A stretch of DNA of 64,000 nt from Prevotella jejuni (GTDB taxonomy: Bacteria > Bacteroidota > Bacteroidia > Bacteroidales > Bacteroidaceae). Under the pieces are notes generated by a model. The model worked only from the letters and a program-made list of their open reading frames with translations, made no database searches and had not been told where the DNA came from. Numbering within the stretch: the first letter of the stretch is position 1; every line of letters starts with the position of its first letter. This document shows, in pieces, positions 1 to 8,669 of this stretch. The translations under genes and the position numbers were made by a program. The stretch covers positions 1 to 64,000 of the forward strand of contig NZ_FZNZ01000009.1 in NCBI RefSeq assembly GCF_900187995.1, given 5' to 3'.

Positions 1-314
1 TACTTGCCGTCCTTGGCCAATACACCAGATATTTGTTCTGGAGACCATTGCTCAGTAATAAGAAGGCACTTCGCCTCTTCCATGACATCCTTGTCGACTG
101 AACGATTGCCTGGCTTTCTGCGCCTTGTTTGTACTGCATTTGCTTGGGCAGTTTCCCAATTATAGTGTCTTCTGACTCCACTATTACGTCTTATTTCACG
201 AGACACTGTACTTGCACTTACATTTATCGCCTTGGCAATATCTTTTTGTTTCGTTCTATTTTGGAGTAGCACAGAAATTGTGTACCTTTGCTCCGAGGTT
301 AATTGTTTGTACAT
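1..314 (-). CDS. IS30-family transposase, N-terminal part (runs off window)
   Basis: Read on the minus strand from ATG at 314, the protein begins MYKQLTSEQRYTISVLLQ and continues through a helix-turn-helix (KDIAKAINVSASTVSREIRR), then WSPEQISGVLAKDGK at the window edge. This is the N-terminal DNA-binding region of IS30-type transposases; the catalytic DDE part lies outside. The reading frame is open over all visible codons, so the copy may be intact. Its first six codons and about 180 bp upstream recur at 22418-22610 and 30482-30672, where the rest of the transposase is missing. Confidence 0.88.
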   Translation of the reverse strand, partial: MYKQLTSEQRYTISVLLQNRTKQKDIAKAINVSASTVSREIRRNSGVRRHYNWETAQANAVQTRRRKPGNRSVDKDVMEEAKCLLITEQWSPEQISGVLAKDGK

Positions 315-492
315 TGCAATGCAAAATTAATTAATCTTTGGGAGACAGAGGTCTCCCTTTCTTATTTTTATGCATTGCTTGTTGATTTTCTTCTCATGGG
401 GGCTTCTCGCCCCCAAACCCCGCGGTGTTTTCAGGTATAGATTATTAAGCTACACCAGCACTTGGGATTGCAGTTCTATGTTGAACTTGCGG
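314..492 (-). repeat. IS30 5' end with two hairpins, copy 1
   Basis: This segment upstream of the IS30 transposase start carries two strong hairpins, GGGAGAC-agag-GTCTCCC and GGGGGC-ttctc-GCCCCC. Homology with the copies near 22.5 and 30.6 kb stops at the motif CCGCAAGTTCAACATAG, which probably marks the outer end of the element. Hairpins ahead of a transposase commonly block read-in transcription; that role is inferred here. The remaining bases to 610 show nothing recognisable. Confidence 0.75.
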
Positions 493-617
493 AACCATAA
501 AAAAACTCTTGTATAATACGTGGTAAATTCCTTCTTACTTTAGCGGACTTTATCACTCCATATTATCGAAGTATCTCAAAAAAGAAAGGAAAGCACGAAT
601 ATTAGCTATTTTTTCGT

Positions 618-625
618 TATCTTTG
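618..625 (+). promoter_or_regulatory. -7 element upstream of rlmN
   Basis: TATCTTTG matches the Bacteroidota housekeeping -7 consensus TAnnTTTG and lies 25 bp before the ATG at 651. No good -33 TTTG is visible at 19-21 bp spacing. Confidence 0.55.
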
Positions 626-650
626 CAGCAACAAAACATTGAGAACGAGA

Positions 651-1709
651 ATGGAAAGTGCAAAGAAGTATTTGTTGGGAATGACACTTGGCGAACTGAA
701 AAAGGTTGCCAAGTCGCTCGGAATGCCAGCTTTTACAGGCGGACAGATAGCCAAGTGGCTCTATACACAGCATGTGAAAAGTATTGATGAGATGACGAAC
801 ATCTCAAAAGCAAACAGAGAGAAACTCGCTGCAGAATATGCTATTGGCTGTAAGGAACCTATTGATGCACAACATTCTAAGGACGGAACCATCAAATATC
901 TCTTCCCAACTGATAATGGTAAGTTTGTTGAAACGGTGTATATACCAGATGAAGACCGTGCCACACTCTGCGTTTCTTCACAAGTGGGGTGTAAGATGAA
1001 CTGTCTCTTCTGCCAGACAGGAAAGCAGGGTTTTGAAGGTAGTCTTTCGGCTACAGACATTCTCAATCAGATTTACTCCCTCCCTGAACGTGACAAGCTG
1101 ACGAATATCGTCTTCATGGGGCAGGGCGAACCAATGGATAATCTTGATAACGTACTTCGTACCACAGAGGTTATGACAGCTGATTTCGGCTATGGATGGT
1201 CACCAAAGCGCATTACAGTGAGCAGTGTAGGTGTCAAAGGAAAACTCAAACGGTTCCTTGATGAAAGTGACTGTCACGTTGCTATCAGTATGCACACCCC
1301 TCTGCACGACCAGCGTTCGGAGTTGATGCCAGCAGAAAAAGGAATGTCTATAGAGAGTATCATCGAGTTACTCAGCAATTACGATTTCTCACATCAACGT
1401 CGTCTGTCGTTTGAATACATTGTCTTCAAGGATTTCAATGATAGTGAGGAACATGCTAAGGCGATTGTACATCTACTCAAAGGATTGGACTGCCGTATCA
1501 ATCTTATTCGTTTCCATCCTATCCCTAATATTCCATTGCAGGGTGTTGATGACAATAGGATGGAGAGATTCAGAAACTATCTGACACAACATGGTATCTT
1601 CACAACAATCCGTGCCAGTCGTGGACAGGATATCTTTGCTGCCTGTGGTCTGCTCTCAACGGCAAAGAAGATTGATGAGGAAAGAGGAAGAAAGAAAAGT
1701 AAAAGATAA
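651..1709 (+). CDS. rlmN: 23S rRNA (adenine-C2)-methyltransferase RlmN
   Basis: Radical-SAM enzyme that methylates C2 of A2503 in 23S rRNA (and A37 of some tRNAs) in the cytoplasm, using two SAM molecules. The radical-SAM cluster motif is visible as CKMNCLFC about residue 114, followed by the family motif GQGEPMDN. A conserved Cys (FAACG) near the C-terminus fits the methyl-accepting cysteine. Length (352 residues from this start) is normal. I chose ATG 651 over TTG 639 because it starts close to the conserved region and has a -7 box at proper distance. pdxA-like starts 42 bp after the stop, so the two may be co-transcribed. Confidence 0.95.
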   Translation: MESAKKYLLGMTLGELKKVAKSLGMPAFTGGQIAKWLYTQHVKSIDEMTNISKANREKLAAEYAIGCKEPIDAQHSKDGTIKYLFPTDNGKFVETVYIPDEDRATLCVSSQVGCKMNCLFCQTGKQGFEGSLSATDILNQIYSLPERDKLTNIVFMGQGEPMDNLDNVLRTTEVMTADFGYGWSPKRITVSSVGVKGKLKRFLDESDCHVAISMHTPLHDQRSELMPAEKGMSIESIIELLSNYDFSHQRRLSFEYIVFKDFNDSEEHAKAIVHLLKGLDCRINLIRFHPIPNIPLQGVDDNRMERFRNYLTQHGIFTTIRASRGQDIFAACGLLSTAKKIDEERGRKKSKR

Positions 1710-1751
1710 AAAGGAAACTGAATAAAACAAAACAATACAAGATATAATTAT

Positions 1752-2888
1752 ATGAACGAGAATAAAAGAATCCGTATAGCAATCACACACGGAGACACGA
1801 ACGGCATTGGTTATGAGCTTATCTTTAAGACCTTTGCTGAACCAGAGATGTTGGAACTCTGCACGCCCATCATCTATGGTTCGCCTAAAGTAGCCACCTA
1901 TCATCGCAATGCACTCAATATTGAAGCTAACTTCACTATCATTAAAGATGCATCAGAAGCACAGAATGGACGGCTTAACCTGCTCCCTGTCTTCGATGAC
2001 GAGATTAAGGTTGAATTAGGTGTACCTTCTGAGGAAGCTGGTGTAGCTGGTTTACGTGCTGTAGACAAGGCTTTAGAAGACTATCGTCAAGGACTATTTG
2101 ATGTTCTCGTAACCGCTCCTATCGATAACAATGAACATTTCCACTTTAGTGGTCAGAGTCGATATATTGAAGACCATTTGGACACAGAGGAGCAAGGACT
2201 ATCTGTATTGATTAATGATGGACTACGTATTGCCCTCGCTACACGTAATCTCCCATTACGCCAAGTAGCAGAGTCTATTTCAAAAGCAAGTATTGTCAAC
2301 AATGTAAGTGCACTCTTTAAGACTCTTCGTCGTGATTTCCGCCTTTCTTGTCCACGCATTGCCGTACTCGGTTTGAACCCCAAAGCTGGCGACAATGGTT
2401 TGTTGGGCTCTGAAGAACAAGAGATTATCTTGCCAGCTATAGACGAACTGGTAGAAAATGGAATACAAGCTTTCGGTCCTTACCCTGCTGACACCTTCTT
2501 TGGCTGCAACGATGCAGAACAGTTTGATGGTATATTAGCAATGTATTACGAACAAGGACTTGCTCCTTTCCGTACTCTTTCGTCATGCCATGGTATCATA
2601 TATACAGCGGGATTATCACTTATTCGTACAGCTGCAGAAATACCAAATAGTCTGGCATTAGCAGGTAAGGGGATTGCAGACGAACTACCCTTCCGCCATG
2701 CAATCTATCTCGCTATAGACATCTTCCGCAATCGTGCAGAATACGATGCACCTATGGGCAATCCTCTTCCAAAGCTTTACAAGGAAAGAAGAGATGAAAG
2801 CGACAAGGTGCGCTTTGCCATTCCACGTAAGCGTGAGGACCGCACACCAAATAATGGCGAAAGCCGTAATACGAAAGAGACACACTAA
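1752..2888 (+). CDS. PdxA-family protein with degenerate active site
   Basis: Overall this is a full-length homologue of 4-hydroxythreonine-4-phosphate dehydrogenase (PdxA, pyridoxal phosphate synthesis): ITHGDTNGIGYELI at the N-terminus, LVTAPIDNN, LNPKAGD, GPYPADTFFG and MYYEQGLAPF in the expected order over 378 residues. The key positions are changed. The substrate motif GHTE reads GQSR, the metal histidine of LNPHAGE is Lys, that of YHDQG is Tyr with Asp to Glu, and that of THLPL is Asn (ATRNLPL). The C-terminal HGTAYDIAG segment is also lost. The frame is intact, so a non-catalytic or altered function seems likelier than simple decay. It lies between rlmN and a YbhN-like gene. Confidence 0.85.
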   Translation: MNENKRIRIAITHGDTNGIGYELIFKTFAEPEMLELCTPIIYGSPKVATYHRNALNIEANFTIIKDASEAQNGRLNLLPVFDDEIKVELGVPSEEAGVAGLRAVDKALEDYRQGLFDVLVTAPIDNNEHFHFSGQSRYIEDHLDTEEQGLSVLINDGLRIALATRNLPLRQVAESISKASIVNNVSALFKTLRRDFRLSCPRIAVLGLNPKAGDNGLLGSEEQEIILPAIDELVENGIQAFGPYPADTFFGCNDAEQFDGILAMYYEQGLAPFRTLSSCHGIIYTAGLSLIRTAAEIPNSLALAGKGIADELPFRHAIYLAIDIFRNRAEYDAPMGNPLPKLYKERRDESDKVRFAIPRKREDRTPNNGESRNTKETH

Positions 2889-2929
2889 GCGTGTCCTCTT
2901 TCTACTACTGATATTAATAAAGAAGACCT

Positions 2930-3931
2930 ATGAACAAAAAGTTTCAGAACATCTTCTTCATCTTTGGCTTGGTTGTACTCTGTATTATGGTGTACAACCT
3001 TGACTTTACTGATGCATGGCAAAAAATACAGCATGCAGGTTATTGGTTCCTTGCTGTAGTTATACTTTGGGCATTCCTCTACATCTTTAATACGGCAGCT
3101 TGGTACACGATTATACGTAGTCAGACACAGGATGCAGAGGAACGAAAGAAGGTTTCTTTCCTATGGCTTTATAAGGTTACTGTGTCAGGCTTTGCCCTTA
3201 ACTACGCTACTCCAGGAGGACTTATGGGTGGTGAACCTTATCGTATCATGGAACTTACACCAAAGATTGGAGCTGAACGTGCAACCTCTTCTGTCGTCCT
3301 TTATGCCATGACCCACATCTTTAGTCATTTTTGGTTTTGGCTTGTCTCCATCTTTCTTTATATCTTCACGCAGCCTGTCAACCTTCCAATGGGTGTGATG
3401 TTAACTGCAGTCTTTGCCTTTTGTGTGTCTGCCATTTGGTTCTTCCTCACAGGCTATAAGAAAGGTTTAGCAGTTCGGGGAATGAACCTTGTACGGCATA
3501 TACCTCTTATAAAGAGATGGGCAGAACCCTTTATTACCAGTCATAAGGAAGAGCTCGACAGAATTGACACACAGATAGCATCATTACACAACCAAAACCC
3601 ACGTACCTTCTTCACCGTCGTTCTACTTGAGTTTTCATGCCGAATTTGTAGTGCATTAGAGATATTCTTCATCCTTTTAGTATTACTCCCGTCAGTCAAT
3701 TACTTTGACTGTATTCTCATTCTTGCCTTCACCTCTCTCTTTGCCAACATGCTCTTTTTCATGCCTCTACAATTAGGTGGTCGTGAAGGAGGCTTCCTAA
3801 TGTCTGTCAAAGGCTTAGGACTTACGCTCGAAGCGGGCATTTTCGTTGCCCTACTGGTACGTATTCGTGAGCTCATTTGGACAGCTATTGGCTTACTACT
3901 TATCAAACTGAATAGAAGACAAGACAAGTAA
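2930..3931 (+). CDS. YbhN/UPF0104-family membrane protein (flippase-like domain)
   Basis: Integral inner-membrane protein of 333 residues with about eight hydrophobic segments. Family motifs are visible: ATPGGLMGGEPYR about residue 95 and LGGREGGFLMS about residue 280, both glycine-rich signatures of the lysylphosphatidylglycerol synthase membrane domain (UPF0104/YbhN). No soluble MprF synthetase domain is attached. Family members are implicated in lipid or glycan transfer across membranes; the substrate here is unknown. It follows the PdxA-like gene by 41 bp, suggesting one transcription unit. Confidence 0.85.
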   Translation: MNKKFQNIFFIFGLVVLCIMVYNLDFTDAWQKIQHAGYWFLAVVILWAFLYIFNTAAWYTIIRSQTQDAEERKKVSFLWLYKVTVSGFALNYATPGGLMGGEPYRIMELTPKIGAERATSSVVLYAMTHIFSHFWFWLVSIFLYIFTQPVNLPMGVMLTAVFAFCVSAIWFFLTGYKKGLAVRGMNLVRHIPLIKRWAEPFITSHKEELDRIDTQIASLHNQNPRTFFTVVLLEFSCRICSALEIFFILLVLLPSVNYFDCILILAFTSLFANMLFFMPLQLGGREGGFLMSVKGLGLTLEAGIFVALLVRIRELIWTAIGLLLIKLNRRQDK

Positions 3932-4164
3932 TCCGCAATATAAAAACAGTTATAAAAAAGTTCGCGAACAATCATCAAGATGTTCGCAAACTCTTTGTGA
4001 ATTATTCGCAAACTTTTTTTAACTTGTTATACGACTGACGTTCATAATTCTAAACTATTTGAATTATCCTTTATCAGAGGCGGCAAAGAAAGACAAAAAG
4101 AAAGTTGTTAAAGTCTGCCAAAGTTGCAGTTTTTTCAAATTTAATAGGTAAATTTGTCAGTTAA

Positions 4165-5406
4165 ATGAATACAACAGAATTACAGAAAACCAAACAACGA
4201 TATAATATTGTCGGTAATAGTGACGGACTAAACCGTGCATTGGATGTTGCTCTACAGGTAGCACCCACTGATTTGTCAGTACTTATTATCGGCGAGAGCG
4301 GTGTTGGTAAGGAAATTATCCCACGTGTAATACACGACAATTCGCCTCGTCGCCGTGAGAAATACTTTGCTATCAACTGTGGTTCTATCCCAGAAGGAAC
4401 CATTGATAGCGAGTTATTCGGTCATGAGAAAGGTTCTTTCACTGGTGCTATAGGTGAGAGTGAAGGTTATTTCGGTATAGCCAATAAAGGCACAATCTTC
4501 CTTGATGAGGTTGGTGAACTACCAATAGCAACGCAAGCTCGACTGCTTCGTGTACTTGAGACAGGAGAGTATATTCGTGTCGGAGGACAGGAGATTCGCA
4601 AGACTGACGTACGCATTGTTGCTGCTACCAATGTAAACATGCGTAAAGCCATCAGCGAAGGAAAGTTCCGTGAAGACTTGTTCTATCGTCTGAATACAAT
4701 TCCTATCCAAATGCCACCACTCCGTGATCGTGGCGAAGATATCCTACTTCTATTCCGTCTTTTCGCAATGCAAATGGCCGAGAAGTATCATCTTCCAAAG
4801 ATTACACTTACCGAAGAAGCCCGACAGATACTGTTACAATATAAGTGGCCAGGCAATGTTCGTCAACTAAAGAACATTACCGAACAGATGTCAATCCTTA
4901 GTGAGAAACGAGAGATTGATGCTGACACATTGCTGCACTTTATCCCTCGTGATCAGGATAGTACACAACTTGCACCAATACAAAGTGGTGGTACGCATAG
5001 TTATGAGAGCGAACGTGAGATTCTCTATAAGATACTCTATGAGTTAAGAGGAAATGTAAGTGACTTACGTCGCGACCTCACCAACGTTCGTAAACAGTTG
5101 GAAGAGAGTAGACAACTCAATGGGGCAAGTGGATTCCAACCTGCTCCACAGACAGTCTCAAACCTCCCAGCCACTGCTAACAAGCAACCTATCACCCCTA
5201 CTCGTACGATAGAACCGGTTGAAGATGCTGAGGCTGAAGAGATCTCTGAACCAGAGACACTCAACCTAAATGATATTGGGAAGCAACTCGTGGAGAAAGC
5301 ATTAGAACGCAACAATGGCAATCGCAAGAAAGCTGCCTTAGAGTTAGGTATCAGCGACCGCACCCTCTATCGTCGCATCAGACAATACGGGTTAGACAAA
5401 GATTAA
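4165..5406 (+). CDS. sigma-54 interacting transcriptional regulator (AAA+/Fis)
   Basis: Enhancer-binding activator of 413 residues. The AAA+ core begins almost at the N-terminus: Walker A GESGVGKE (about residue 45), the sigma-54 contact loop GSFTGA (about 93), Walker B GTIFLDEVGELP (about 116), and sensor/arginine-finger segments through FYRLNTIPIQMPPLRDR. A proline-rich linker follows, then a Fis-type helix-turn-helix (ALELGISDRTLYRRIR) at the end. There is no receiver or sensory domain, so its activity is probably set by expression or protein partners. It heads a cluster with lptE, a TPR-like gene and secG, which suggests an envelope role. Confidence 0.93.
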   Translation: MNTTELQKTKQRYNIVGNSDGLNRALDVALQVAPTDLSVLIIGESGVGKEIIPRVIHDNSPRRREKYFAINCGSIPEGTIDSELFGHEKGSFTGAIGESEGYFGIANKGTIFLDEVGELPIATQARLLRVLETGEYIRVGGQEIRKTDVRIVAATNVNMRKAISEGKFREDLFYRLNTIPIQMPPLRDRGEDILLLFRLFAMQMAEKYHLPKITLTEEARQILLQYKWPGNVRQLKNITEQMSILSEKREIDADTLLHFIPRDQDSTQLAPIQSGGTHSYESEREILYKILYELRGNVSDLRRDLTNVRKQLEESRQLNGASGFQPAPQTVSNLPATANKQPITPTRTIEPVEDAEAEEISEPETLNLNDIGKQLVEKALERNNGNRKKAALELGISDRTLYRRIRQYGLDKD

Positions 5407-5446
5407 ACAATAACTACGTAAAAGAATTATCCTCTCATAAAAGACA

Positions 5447-5983
5447 ATGAAGATAGGAAAGAACATAATATCTATTCGTCCACTCACATGGGGTGTAACA
5501 GCTATCTGCTTGCTCTTGCTTGTAGCGTGCAGTGTATCTTATAAATTCAATGGTGCAAGCATTGATTATAGTAAGGTACATACTATCCAGATTTCAGATT
5601 TCCCTATCCGTTCATCCTACGTATGGGGCCCTATGGGACCAATGTTCAACAACCAGTTGAAAGATGTCTTTGCCAATCACACACGCTTACAACAAGTGAA
5701 GCGAAATGGAGATATGAAGATTGAGGGTGAAATCACACAATACCAGCAACGTAATAAGAGTGTTTCAAGCGAAGGATATTCTGCACAAACAGAACTTTCC
5801 ATCACCGTCAACGTGCGTTTCACAAACAATACTAACCATAGCGAAGACTTTGAGCGACAGTTCACAGCCACAGCAAGCTATGAAACAGTACGTAGTCTGA
5901 ACTCTGTACAGGAGGAACTCGTCACACAGATGGTGAAAGATCTTACTGACCAAATATTTAATGCAACCGTAGCTAATTGGTAA
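5447..5983 (+). CDS. lptE: LptE-family LPS-assembly lipoprotein
   Basis: 178-residue outer-membrane lipoprotein, predicted partner of the LptD barrel in the last step of lipopolysaccharide insertion. A signal sequence ends in the lipobox LLLVAC about residue 27. The mature part shows the Bacteroidota LptE pattern, with YKFNGASIDYSKVHTIQI near the start and a C-terminal helix ending QIFNATVANW. The gene starts 40 bp after the sigma-54 activator. The assignment rests on family resemblance and position. Confidence 0.88.
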   Translation: MKIGKNIISIRPLTWGVTAICLLLLVACSVSYKFNGASIDYSKVHTIQISDFPIRSSYVWGPMGPMFNNQLKDVFANHTRLQQVKRNGDMKIEGEITQYQQRNKSVSSEGYSAQTELSITVNVRFTNNTNHSEDFERQFTATASYETVRSLNSVQEELVTQMVKDLTDQIFNATVANW

Positions 5984-6039
5984 ATACAATTCATTTGCAC
6001 TATCATTCTTACCATTCCCCCTCATAAACGCTTCAACAC

Positions 6040-6810
6040 ATGGATATAGCCAATCTGATTAATCACCCAGAAAATCTGAACAAGGAGACCTTATATGATC
6101 TCCGAAGTCTGCTTGCGCTTTATCCTTATTACCAACCAGCACGTATCCTACTATTACAGAATCTCTTCCTACTCCACGACCCGACCTTCGATGACGAGTT
6201 GAGACGTGCTGCTGTTTATATCTCTGATCGTCACATACTATTTAAGCTTGTAGAAGAAGCTCACTATCGGTTGATTCCACAACAGAAACAAGTAAAAAAG
6301 CAATCAGAGACTTCTACTGCTACACAGACAGCCAAAGAGGAACAGGATCGTACGACCTCACTGATAGACAATTTCCTGGAACAAATCCCAGAGGAGGCCG
6401 AAAGAGAACAAGAGACAGCTGGTGTACGTAAACCAACACCTGCCGATGCAACTGTAGACTACGTTGCTTATTTACTGGAAAGTGAGAGTAAACAGAAAGA
6501 AGAGGTCACCCCGCAGCTTAGAGGCCAAGAACTTATCGACGACTTCATCTTCAACGAAGGAGGTAAGATAACCTTACAAGAGGAAACAGAATACGAACCA
6601 GAAGAAAACAATCATAACGAAGCAGCCGAAAACGAAGATACTGGCTACTTCACCGAGACCTTAGCAAGAATATATATAAAACAAGGTAGATATTCCAAAG
6701 CATTGGAAATTATTAAGCGATTAAATTTGGTATATCCGAAAAAAAATCGTTACTTTGCAGACCAAATACGGTTTTTAGAGAAATTGATAATAAATAACAA
6801 TAAAAAATAA
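6040..6810 (+). CDS. TPR-like hypothetical protein of the lptE-secG cluster
   Basis: 256-residue cytoplasmic protein without signal peptide or membrane segment. The N-terminal ~80 residues are helical, with a YPYYQPARILLLQNLFLLHD segment. The middle is charged and Gln/Glu-rich. The C-terminus contains one clear TPR-like helix pair, YFTETLARIYIKQGRYSKAL about residue 205. I do not know its function. It starts 57 bp after lptE and ends 10 bp before secG, so co-expression with secG is very likely. Confidence 0.8.
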   Translation: MDIANLINHPENLNKETLYDLRSLLALYPYYQPARILLLQNLFLLHDPTFDDELRRAAVYISDRHILFKLVEEAHYRLIPQQKQVKKQSETSTATQTAKEEQDRTTSLIDNFLEQIPEEAEREQETAGVRKPTPADATVDYVAYLLESESKQKEEVTPQLRGQELIDDFIFNEGGKITLQEETEYEPEENNHNEAAENEDTGYFTETLARIYIKQGRYSKALEIIKRLNLVYPKKNRYFADQIRFLEKLIINNNKK

Positions 6811-6820
6811 GACAAGAAAA

Positions 6821-7204
6821 ATGTACACGTTATTAGTAATCCTTATCGTGATTGCAGCACTTTTGATGATTGGTGTCGTACTGATTCAAGAGTCAAAGGG
6901 CGGTGGTCTTTCTTCAAATTTCTCATCTTCTAATGCCATCATGGGCGTTCGCAAGACTACGGATTTCATCGAGAAGACTACATGGGGTTTAGCTATTGCT
7001 ATGGTAGTTATCAGTGTTGCCAGTGCATACGTGGCTCCAAGAGCAAGCACTGATGAGAGCGTAATAGAGAAAGCTGCAACGCAGGACAATACAACTAATC
7101 CTAATAACCTGCCTAACTTCGGCGCAAGCCAGCAGAAGCAGGCCGCACCAGCTGCTCAAGCTCCTGCTGCACCAGCTCAGGCACCAGCATCTCCAGCTAA
7201 ATAA
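6821..7204 (+). CDS. secG: preprotein translocase subunit SecG
   Basis: Small inner-membrane subunit of the SecYEG channel. Two hydrophobic helices (residues ~2-22 and ~55-75) flank the conserved loop IQESKGGGLSSNF. The 127-residue protein has a low-complexity Ala/Pro/Gln tail (PAAQAPAAPAQAPASPAK), a common and variable extension in Bacteroidota SecG. Confidence 0.95.
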   Translation: MYTLLVILIVIAALLMIGVVLIQESKGGGLSSNFSSSNAIMGVRKTTDFIEKTTWGLAIAMVVISVASAYVAPRASTDESVIEKAATQDNTTNPNNLPNFGASQQKQAAPAAQAPAAPAQAPASPAK

Positions 7205-7221
7205 AAAGAAATAACAAAAAA

Positions 7222-7260
7222 GTACGGGAAATATTTGGTCGTTCCAAATAAAACCCGTAC
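7222..7260 (+). promoter_or_regulatory. inverted repeat overlapping the tRNA-His promoter
   Basis: GTACGGG (7222-7228) pairs with CCCGTAC (7254-7260), and TATTTGG (7232-7238) with CCAAATA (7244-7250), giving a long interrupted hairpin just after secG. The same bases hold a textbook promoter for the downstream tRNA: TTTG at 7234-7237, 20 bp, then TACCTTTG at 7258-7265. The hairpin may end secG transcription or bind a regulator; both are inference. Confidence 0.65.
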
Positions 7261-7292
7261 CTTTGCACTCGCTAAGAAGAAATAGCCAACAT

Positions 7293-7367
7293 GGTGGATG
7301 TAGTTCAGTTGGTTAGAGCGTCAGATTGTGGTTCTGAATGTCGTGGGTTCGAATCCCACCACCCACC
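7293..7367 (+). tRNA. tRNA-His (GTG)
   Basis: The cloverleaf folds with D arm GTTC...GAGC, anticodon stem TCAGA/TCTGA around loop TTGTGGT (anticodon GTG), and T arm GTGGG-TTCGAAT-CCCAC. The extra G at -1 opposite C73, diagnostic of tRNA-His, is encoded. The acceptor stem has one A-C mismatch at pair 5-68. CCA is not encoded. Confidence 0.95.
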
Positions 7368-7378
7368 CTTCTTAAATT

Positions 7379-7417
7379 AAGCGGAAGTCTTTAATAGATT
7401 TCCGCTTTTTCTTTTAT
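7379..7417 (+). terminator. terminator after tRNA-His
   Basis: AAGCGGAA pairs with TTCCGCTT (7400-7407) and is followed by a T-rich run, a classical intrinsic terminator 12 bp after the tRNA. Confidence 0.85.
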
Positions 7418-7632
7418 ACACATGATCAGCAATAGTACTAATACAAAAATTAGTGATTTTGTAGTTTAATAACCGACTTAGATAAAACAAGAAATCTCTA
7501 TCTCATAACTACCTCCTCATGGATAAAACTATAAAACACTGAGGGAATATAGCTTGTTCAGTATTTGACGTCATAAAGACTTGCTAACAAGAGAAGCTAT
7601 TACACATATTACAAGAATATTTTTTATTTTAG

Positions 7633-7718
7633 TTTGCTGTCATTTTTAACATTTTATGTAACCATACTGATAACTAATTAGTTAGATGACGACTCCACAT
7701 GACAGTAATGACAGCAAA
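7633..7718. repeat. 86-bp GCTGTCAT dispersed repeat, copy 1
   Basis: TTTGCTGTCAT at the left is matched by ATGACAGCAAA at the right, with a TTAACAT...GTAAC...TTAGTTAGATGAC core. Related copies lie at 44776-44860 and 56125-56210. The rest of the 7418-8088 interval shows no gene that I can support. Confidence 0.75.
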
Positions 7719-8088
7719 TTTAAAACCATCTCAAAACAAAGAAGTAGACTCATCCCCACTCTCACTCCGAAACAACGGGCACTACCCCAAAAGATATAAG
7801 AGAGAAGGACACATAGATTGAAGGCGTCTGGTAAGGCAGACTAAGTTCTTTATCAAATGTCATACACTAAATCTCAAAAAGACTACTTATTCACGAAATA
7901 CTCTCATAACATTTCTTATTAATAGATGTCTACACATCATTACTGAATATAGCTAATTCCCTTTCTTACAACTGCCGAGAACCGTAAACCCACTTTCCAA
8001 CGCTCGAGCCCATACTCTATTATCACCTTCTTACTCCCACTGAATACAAAGAAATGGGATAATATTCATTTGTTTACTAATTATTTCC

Positions 8089-8096
8089 TATATTTG
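8089..8096 (+). promoter_or_regulatory. -7 element upstream of the 134-residue gene
   Basis: TATATTTG fits TAnnTTTG and lies 26 bp before ATG 8123. A TTTG at 8069-8072 is only 16 bp away, shorter than the usual spacing. Confidence 0.45.
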
Positions 8097-8122
8097 CAAA
8101 GGGAAAGAAACACCTAAACAAA

Positions 8123-8527
8123 ATGGAAGTACACATTGTAAAAAAGAAATTGGGGAGTAGAAAGGAATTAGGCAGACACCCTATAGAGATTGATGATACC
8201 GTCAATACGCTCGAAGCCCTACTCTACACCTTGACCCGACAAGGTCTGACAGAAGCCCAGACTCCGAAAGAGAACCATGCTTTATCCGACAGTGAGATAG
8301 CCGAACAAGCAGAAGAAGGACGCATCCGCTTTGCTGAGAACTATGGTGAAAACCATGACACACTTGAAAAGGCTATACAACGAACGCGGCAGGCATACGA
8401 CGACAGCCTCTTTAGAGTATTCATCAACGGTGAAGAAATAACAACATGGGACGCTCCCATCAAGCTCTGTCAAGGAGCAGAAATCGTTATTATCAGACTC
8501 ACCATGCTCACAGGACTTTATTTCTAA
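8123..8527 (+). CDS. hypothetical protein upstream of the DUF4132 gene
   Basis: 134-residue soluble protein that I cannot assign to a family. An N-terminal half with segments VHIVKKKLGSRKELG and DTVNTLEALLYTLTRQGL is followed by a charged helical middle. The last ~40 residues look beta-rich (LFRVFINGEEITTWDAPIKL and EIVIIRLTMLTGLYF). It has no signal peptide or transmembrane segment. It precedes the giant DUF4132 gene by 142 bp in the same direction, which suggests shared function. A beta-grasp relation for the C-terminus is only a visual guess. Confidence 0.75.
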   Translation: MEVHIVKKKLGSRKELGRHPIEIDDTVNTLEALLYTLTRQGLTEAQTPKENHALSDSEIAEQAEEGRIRFAENYGENHDTLEKAIQRTRQAYDDSLFRVFINGEEITTWDAPIKLCQGAEIVIIRLTMLTGLYF

Positions 8528-8669
8528 GACATCCCCTTAGAAATTCTGCCTACAAAGGCAAACTCTTAGTTTCTGCCATTCACCATAATTTCACCAACCC
8601 TTTCAGTCAGCAATACCGCATTGACAATAAAGGATTTATCATCTAAGAACCTACTAAAAAGAATAAGAT

